DNA from: an uncultured Acidobacteriia bacterium
GTDB lineage: Bacteria; Acidobacteriota; Terriglobia; Bryobacterales; Bryobacteraceae
Direction of reading: 5' to 3'
NCBI GenBank assembly: GCA_903925015.1
Contig: CAIYDY010000296.1
Location: 1 to 37,631, forward strand
DNA: 37,631 bases
Position numbers and translations under genes: made by a program
Shown: positions 33,463 through 37,631 of the stretch, piece by piece
Position numbering within the stretch: the stretch's first letter is position 1
Layout: each line of letters begins with the position of its first letter
Notes under the pieces: generated by a model
What the model was told of the DNA's origin: nothing
Database searches by the model: none
What the model saw: the letters and a program-made list of their open reading frames with translations, nothing else

Positions 33463-33789
33463 CTAGTCCTGCCAGTAAGTGACAAGCAGGCCTTCACCCG
33501 CCACGTCCGCGTCAACCGCGTATTCGGAAAGAAAAATCGAATTCGATCCGTCCTGCGATTCGACTTGGAAGGTCTCTGAAAAGCCGCCCGAGGCATTCGG
33601 CCATAGGACCCGCGCCACTCCGGCGAGGGTGCCCTTGGTCATATTCGTCAGTCCGACGTAGGTTTTGCCCGTGAGTCCCGGGATCACCTGGAAAAAGAGC
33701 TTGCAAGCTCGGATCGTGGGATCGGTGGTGAGCGGAACGGGTGTGCCGGGGGTCGTGACATTGACGCGGCCTTTGCTGTAGATGTTCAT
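33463..33789 (-). CDS. Orphan 108-residue protein, phage-virion-like in character
   Basis: The ATG at 33789 has a perfect GAGGAG site (8 bases upstream), so the longer open frame to 33903 is not used. The product is all-beta in appearance: MNIYSKGRVNVTTPGTPVPL, then KLFFQVIPGLTGKTYVGLTNMTKGTLAGVARVLWPN, then FQVESQDGSNSIFLSEYAVDADVAGEGLLVTYWQD. I recognise no named domain. The pattern (a short N-terminal strand, PLTTDP, a GKTYVGLTNM turn and a C-terminal GLLVTYW) is reminiscent of small structural or decoration proteins of tailed phages, but no phage genes surround it. It lies between the bidirectional terminator and the PQQ dehydrogenase, as a probable single gene or the last gene after it. 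Confidence 0.72.
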   Translation of the reverse strand: MNIYSKGRVNVTTPGTPVPLTTDPTIRACKLFFQVIPGLTGKTYVGLTNMTKGTLAGVARVLWPNASGGFSETFQVESQDGSNSIFLSEYAVDADVAGEGLLVTYWQD

Positions 33790-33793
33790 GTGG

Positions 33794-33810
33794 ATCTCCT
33801 CGGAGGAGAT
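33794..33810. promoter_or_regulatory. 8+1+8 palindrome covering the ribosome-binding site of the 108-residue gene
   Basis: ATCTCCTC-G-GAGGAGAT is a perfect 8-bp inverted repeat with a one-base centre. On the minus strand its second arm is the Shine-Dalgarno sequence GAGGAG before the ATG at 33789. Because the centre is too short for an RNA hairpin loop without opening 1-2 pairs, a protein operator is at least as likely. Confidence 0.5.
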
Positions 33811-33912
33811 AGTAGCCCGGTCGAAGCCGCAAAACCGCAGCTTCAGCCGGAAACCTATTGATTCCGAAAGAGATAGAGGTCGAACATTTTTGTCACCGGG
33901 CACGCCGGGGTC

Positions 33913-35979
33913 TCACTTGGGCAGCGCAAACGCGATATACATGCCGCCTTGCGGACCGAACTTTCCGCTCTTGCCACCATTCGCGTGTACCACCACATAC
34001 TGGCGGCCATCCACCGAATAGACCGCCGGCGTCGCATTTCCAGCGAATGGCAGGGTCGTCTCCCAGAGCAGTTTTCCCGTTGCCTTGTCGAACGCGCGGA
34101 ATTTGCGGTCGAAGTTCGTCGCGGCGATGAACACCAAGCCGCCGGCGGTCACCACCGGTCCACCGTAGTTTTCGCTGCCCGTATCCTTCATGCCCTTTGC
34201 CGCCAAATCGGGATACTCGCCAAGCGGGATCTTCCATGCGTATTCGCCGGTGCTGAGGTTGATCGCATTGAGGGTGCCCCACGGAGGGGCGACGGCCGGG
34301 TAGCCGTCGGGATCCAGAAATTTGTGGTACCCGGTGAAGCGGTATTTGGGCCGGGAGGCCGCATCCGCAGAGGACTGCAGTTCCTTGTCCTCGCCACTCA
34401 GGACGTATTTCGCCAGTGCCGCAACATCCTCGGCCTTTAGATTCGGATAGGACGGCATGCGTCCAGCCCCCGTACGCACTACCGCCGCAACCTGCGCTTC
34501 CGTCCTTTGGCCACGCAATGCGGCAAGTGACGGGATCGACGGCGGCGCACCCGCCATGGCATCGCCGTGGCAGACGGCGCAGTTCGTCAGATAGACTTGG
34601 CGACCGGAATTCGGTGCCGTGTTCGCGGCAAGGCTGGAGGTCCAGGCCACATCGTTCGCATTCACGTACAAGAGGCCGGTTGCCGGATCGTAGGCGGACC
34701 CACCCCATTCGGCTCCGCCGTCGAACCCGGGGAAGATCACGGTCTCCTTGTCGACCGCAAACGGGATGAACTGGCCCGCGCTGAGAAATGTTCGGAACTT
34801 GTCGAGAGCCCACGCGTGGACCTCCGGCGTACGGTTGGACAGCATGTCCTCGGTCAACCGCTGGCGGGCAAACGGAGCAGGCCTGGTCGGCAACGGCTGC
34901 TTCTTAGCCGTAATCTCGCCGGGGGCCGCGCTGGCCGGGTATTTGGATTCGCGAATCGGAAACAAAGGCTTGCCTGTGGCGCGCTCGAACAGGTACACCC
35001 AGCCCTGTTTCGTGGTTTGAGCGACGGCGTCCACCGCTTTGCCCCCGTGCATGACTCGCACCAGGGTCGGCGGCGAGGGGAAATCTCGATCCCAGATATC
35101 GTGGTGGACGGCTTGGAAGTGCCAGATCCGTTCGCCGGTCGCCGCGTTCAGGGCTAAAAGGGAATCGGAGAACAGGTTGTCGCCGGTGCGGTCCGCCCCG
35201 TAGAAATCGGTGGCTGCGGAACCGGTGGGCGCAAAAACAATCCCGCGCTCCAAGTCAACAGCCATGCCCGGCCAATTGTTGGCCGAACCGGTGTAGTTCC
35301 ATGCATTCTGGGGCCAGGTCTTGTAGCCGAATTCGCCTGGGTGGGGAATGGTGTGGAACTGCCAGCGGACCTTGCCCGTGCGGACGTCGAACGCCCGGAT
35401 GTCACCGGGAGGCGAGGGAAGCGCCTCGGGAAGCCTCCCACCGACGATCAGCAGATCCTTGTAGATGATTCCGGGCGTGGTCAGAACGTAGGACTGCTTG
35501 GCGGCGTCGCGTCCGAGGCCCTCGCGGAGGTCAATGGCACCTTCCACGCCAAAAGTGGGGATCACCTTGCCCGTCCGGGCATCCAAGGCGTAGATGTGGT
35601 CCTTGACACCCGCCAGGATTCGCCGGTCCTCCCCCGATTCCCAGTACACGACTCCCCGATTTGCCCCGCGCTGCGGAGTGCCGGAATCAAAACGCCAAAG
35701 CTCCTTGCCGCTCGCTGCATCGAGGGCGAAGATCTTGTGGCGCGGGGTGACACCGTACAGAACTCCGTGGACCACGATCGGCTGGGTCTGCGGATCGCCC
35801 GTGCCATCGGCGGTATCGTACTGCCAGGCGACCTCCAGCTTCGACACGTTCGAGCGGTCGATTTGCTTCAAGTTGGAGTAGCGGGTCTGGTGGGAATCGC
35901 CGCCATACGCGGGCCAGTCGGTCTGGGCAAAAAGCGCGCCAACGCATACAAGACCGAGGGCTGGAGGTGCAAGTCGCAT
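33913..35979 (-). CDS. PQQ-dependent dehydrogenase with internal cytochrome c domain
   Basis: The 688-residue quinoprotein starts at the ATG at 35979 (signal peptide LAPPALGLVCVGALFAQ). The frame is open further to 36450, but that is antisense to the thiolase gene. The beta-propeller of the glucose/alcohol dehydrogenase family is evident: DWPAYGGDSHQTRYSNLKQI, then FALDAASGKELWRFD, then GDIRAFDVRTGKVRWQFHTIPHPGEFG, WPGMAVDLERGIVFAPTGSA, and WGGSAYDPATGLLYVNANDVAW. At Cys467-Cys470-His471 (NCAVCHGDAMAG) a class I cytochrome c domain of about 85 residues begins, with a candidate axial Met in AGRMPSYPNLK. After it the propeller resumes (YAWKIPLGEYP, then LVFIAATNFDRKFRAFDKATGKLLWETTLPF) to the end. 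It should oxidise a sugar or alcohol in the periplasm and pass electrons through its own heme. The substrate is unknown. Confidence 0.92.
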   Translation of the reverse strand: MRLAPPALGLVCVGALFAQTDWPAYGGDSHQTRYSNLKQIDRSNVSKLEVAWQYDTADGTGDPQTQPIVVHGVLYGVTPRHKIFALDAASGKELWRFDSGTPQRGANRGVVYWESGEDRRILAGVKDHIYALDARTGKVIPTFGVEGAIDLREGLGRDAAKQSYVLTTPGIIYKDLLIVGGRLPEALPSPPGDIRAFDVRTGKVRWQFHTIPHPGEFGYKTWPQNAWNYTGSANNWPGMAVDLERGIVFAPTGSAATDFYGADRTGDNLFSDSLLALNAATGERIWHFQAVHHDIWDRDFPSPPTLVRVMHGGKAVDAVAQTTKQGWVYLFERATGKPLFPIRESKYPASAAPGEITAKKQPLPTRPAPFARQRLTEDMLSNRTPEVHAWALDKFRTFLSAGQFIPFAVDKETVIFPGFDGGAEWGGSAYDPATGLLYVNANDVAWTSSLAANTAPNSGRQVYLTNCAVCHGDAMAGAPPSIPSLAALRGQRTEAQVAAVVRTGAGRMPSYPNLKAEDVAALAKYVLSGEDKELQSSADAASRPKYRFTGYHKFLDPDGYPAVAPPWGTLNAINLSTGEYAWKIPLGEYPDLAAKGMKDTGSENYGGPVVTAGGLVFIAATNFDRKFRAFDKATGKLLWETTLPFAGNATPAVYSVDGRQYVVVHANGGKSGKFGPQGGMYIAFALPK

Positions 35980-36031
35980 TGCCCCCCATGTTATCGAATG
36001 CAATTGTGAGACATTATTTGAGGAGCCCCGA

Positions 36032-37210
36032 ATGCCAGAAGCGGTCATCGTCGATTGCCTGCGCACCGCAGTGGGAAAGTCCGGACGAGGCGCATTTCGG
36101 AACACGCGCCCGGACGACCTTGCGGCCGCCACCATACGCGCGTTGTTGGAAAAGTACCCGCAGGTCCCGGTAGCGGACATTGAGGACGTGATTCTCGGCT
36201 GCGCCATGCCGGAAGGTGAATCGGGCAGCAACATGGCCAGAATCGCCGCATTGCGCGCCGGCCTGCCGGTCACCACGACCGGCGTCACCATCAACCGGTT
36301 CTGCAGCTCCGGGCTGCAATCCATTGCGATGGCGGCGGAACGGATTCGGTCCGGCGGGGCGGAGATCTTGCTCGCCGGGGGTGCCGAGTCGATGAGCATG
36401 ATCCCGATGGCGGGCAACAAACCCGCGCCGAATCCGTGGCTGGTGAGCAACTACCCCGAGGTCTACATCAACATGGGCCTCACGGCGGAGAACGTGCAGC
36501 GCCAGTACGGCATTTCACGCGAGGCCGCCGACGCATTTTCCTACCGTAGCCACCAGAATGCTCTCAGGGCGCAGTCCGAGGGTCTCTTCGACGAGGAAAT
36601 CGTGCCCGTGCCCGTGGAATCGACCGTGCTCGATGGCAAGGGCAAACCCTCCACCATGCAGACCGTGGTCGCCAAGGACGAAGGTCCGCGCGCCGATACC
36701 TCCATCGAGGCGCTGGCGAAATTGAAACCGGTATTCCACGTGCAAGGCACGGTGACGGCGGGCAACGCGTCGCAGACCAGTGACGGGGCGGCGATGGCGC
36801 TCGTGATGTCGGATGCGAAGGCACGTGAGCTGGGCCTCACTCCGATGGCCCGTTTCGTCAGTTTCGCGGTGGGCGGAGTGCCTCCCGAATTGATGGGAAT
36901 CGGGCCCGTGGTGGCGATTCCGCGCGCAGTGAAGATGGCCGGATTGCACTTGGACGACATCGGCGTGATCGAATTGAACGAGGCGTTCGCCGTCCAGGCG
37001 CTGGGTGTGATCCAAGGCGCCGGGCTGGACGTGGACCGGGTGAACGTAAACGGTGGTGCGGTGGCGTTGGGGCATCCTCTCGGCTGCACGGGTGCGAAAT
37101 TGACCGCGAGCATCCTGCGCGAGATGCGCCGGAAACACCACCGCTACGGCATGGTGACGATGTGCGTGGGGGGCGGCCAAGGCGCTGCCGGGATTTTCGA
37201 GATACTTTAG
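36032..37210 (+). CDS. Acetyl-CoA acetyltransferase (thiolase)
   Basis: The 392-residue enzyme has the complete thiolase signature set: active-site Cys91 in NRFCSSGLQSIAMA, His348 in GGAVALGHPLGCTGA and Cys378 in MVTMCVGGGQGAAGIFE. The N-terminus MPEAVIVDCLRTAVGKSGRG is typical and a GAGGAG site precedes the ATG by 8 bases. It either degrades 3-ketoacyl-CoA in fatty-acid beta-oxidation or condenses acetyl-CoA. The acyl-CoA dehydrogenase gene starting 16 bases downstream favours the beta-oxidation role. It is divergent from the PQQ dehydrogenase. Confidence 0.95.
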   Translation: MPEAVIVDCLRTAVGKSGRGAFRNTRPDDLAAATIRALLEKYPQVPVADIEDVILGCAMPEGESGSNMARIAALRAGLPVTTTGVTINRFCSSGLQSIAMAAERIRSGGAEILLAGGAESMSMIPMAGNKPAPNPWLVSNYPEVYINMGLTAENVQRQYGISREAADAFSYRSHQNALRAQSEGLFDEEIVPVPVESTVLDGKGKPSTMQTVVAKDEGPRADTSIEALAKLKPVFHVQGTVTAGNASQTSDGAAMALVMSDAKARELGLTPMARFVSFAVGGVPPELMGIGPVVAIPRAVKMAGLHLDDIGVIELNEAFAVQALGVIQGAGLDVDRVNVNGGAVALGHPLGCTGAKLTASILREMRRKHHRYGMVTMCVGGGQGAAGIFEIL

Positions 37211-37226
37211 TCGGGGGCAATTCAAA

Positions 37227-37631
37227 ATGGCTGGACAAAAAAGGGCGGGCGGGTCGTTCCTGGTAGAAGACCACCCTGCAAATGAGATTTTTACCCCGGA
37301 GGATCTGAGCGCCGAGCATCAGGCCGTCCGCAAGGCTGCGCGTGAGTTCTTCGAGAAGGAAATTGCGCCCAATGTGGACGCGATCATCGCAGCGACGTCG
37401 GGCGGAGGCGGCTATGATGTTGCCGTCGCCACGCTCCGCAAGGCTGCCGAGCTGGGTTTCGAATCCGTCCTGACCCCGGAGCGCTTCGGCGGCATGGAAC
37501 TCGACCTCGCCTCATCCATGGTGGTGGCCGAGGAGCTCGCCCGCGACGGGTCTTTTGCGGGCTGGCACGGCGCCCACGCGGGCATCGGCTCGCTGCCCCT
37601 GCTGCTTTTCGGGACCGAGGCGCAGAAACAA
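37227..37631 (+). CDS. Acyl-CoA dehydrogenase, N-terminal part
   Basis: The frame runs open from the ATG at 37227 to the window edge (135 codons). A short polar lead with GSFLVEDHPANEIFTPEDLS is followed by the helical N-terminal domain of acyl-CoA dehydrogenases (EHQAVRKAAREFFEKEIAPNVD, then LRKAAELGFESVLTPERFGGMELDLASSMVVAEELARDGSFAGWHGAH). The extended lead and the phrase PEDLS are typical of the acidobacterial/FadE-type longer versions. The enzyme would introduce the alpha,beta double bond in beta-oxidation. A GGGGG site lies about 9 bases before the ATG, and the gene follows the thiolase in the same unit. The FAD-binding and catalytic parts are outside the window. Confidence 0.9.
   Translation, partial: MAGQKRAGGSFLVEDHPANEIFTPEDLSAEHQAVRKAAREFFEKEIAPNVDAIIAATSGGGGYDVAVATLRKAAELGFESVLTPERFGGMELDLASSMVVAEELARDGSFAGWHGAHAGIGSLPLLLFGTEAQKQ

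Noticed and set aside
35980-36450. N-terminal extension of the PQQ dehydrogenase frame
   Set aside because: It is antisense to the thiolase, lacks any domain, and the signal peptide begins at 35979.
1-37631. CRISPR arrays, insertion sequences, integrases, prophage or biosynthetic cluster
   Set aside because: I saw no direct-repeat arrays, transposase or integrase motifs, phage gene runs or core biosynthetic enzymes.

Overview
The window looks like a chromosomal segment of an Acidobacteriota genome of the Bryobacterales/Solibacter type. That placement is an inference from gene content. The clues are high GC, two very large Oar-like TonB receptors that start with a carboxypeptidase-regulatory-like domain, DUF4159 and TIGR03790 family proteins, an SBBP-repeat secreted protein, many Sec signal peptides, and a quinoprotein dehydrogenase with a built-in cytochrome c. 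I see no phage, transposon, plasmid or CRISPR structure. Most of the region is ordinary core and accessory chromosome, and the interest lies mainly in its regulation.

Left part (1-9955). A partial alpha/beta hydrolase and a DUF2237 protein are on the minus strand. They are followed by a secreted DUF4159 protein, a minus-strand tRNA-Glu(CUC), a secreted S9 prolyl-oligopeptidase-type peptidase and an M20 dipeptidase. The last two make a plausible peptide-degrading pair. A TonB receptor gene follows (5511-8716). It is broken near 8270 by a frame change together with loss of an expected stretch of about 30-40 codons. A strong terminator and a secreted two-domain protein of unknown function come next.

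Cobalamin and RNA block (9956-13560). A promoter candidate and an AdoCbl-type cobalamin riboswitch precede an overlapping btuF-btuC-btuD-like ABC importer operon. The RNase P RNA gene follows directly. Next come a ThiO-like glycine oxidase gene and, convergent to it, a large secreted SBBP/VxGDW repeat protein.

Middle (17244-26867). tadA is divergent from a small secreted protein and a YdcF/DUF218 membrane protein. A second, intact TonB receptor (19000-22305) is followed by a secreted TPR protein whose signal-peptide codons contain a perfect intrinsic terminator. A minus-strand pair (c-type cytochrome plus TIGR03790 protein) is divergent from a LysR regulator, and a small zinc-ribbon membrane protein follows.

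Right part (26893-37631). An RmlD-type dTDP-4-dehydrorhamnose reductase is followed by the conserved block SRP RNA-dnaX-ebfC-recR. Then come a secreted DinB-fold protein, an unknown 257-residue protein, glgC, a bidirectional terminator and an orphan 108-residue protein with a palindromic ribosome-binding site. The window ends with a PQQ dehydrogenase carrying an internal cytochrome c domain, an acetyl-CoA acetyltransferase and the start of an acyl-CoA dehydrogenase (fatty-acid beta-oxidation).

The signals most worth following are: the identical TAGACT-N6-ATG arrangement in front of three secreted-protein genes, which suggests leaderless transcripts; nested inverted repeats that could hide the Shine-Dalgarno site of the first TonB receptor; a 12-codon leader ORF between the B12 riboswitch and btuF; and the terminator embedded in the TPR gene. 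None of these is proven from sequence alone.
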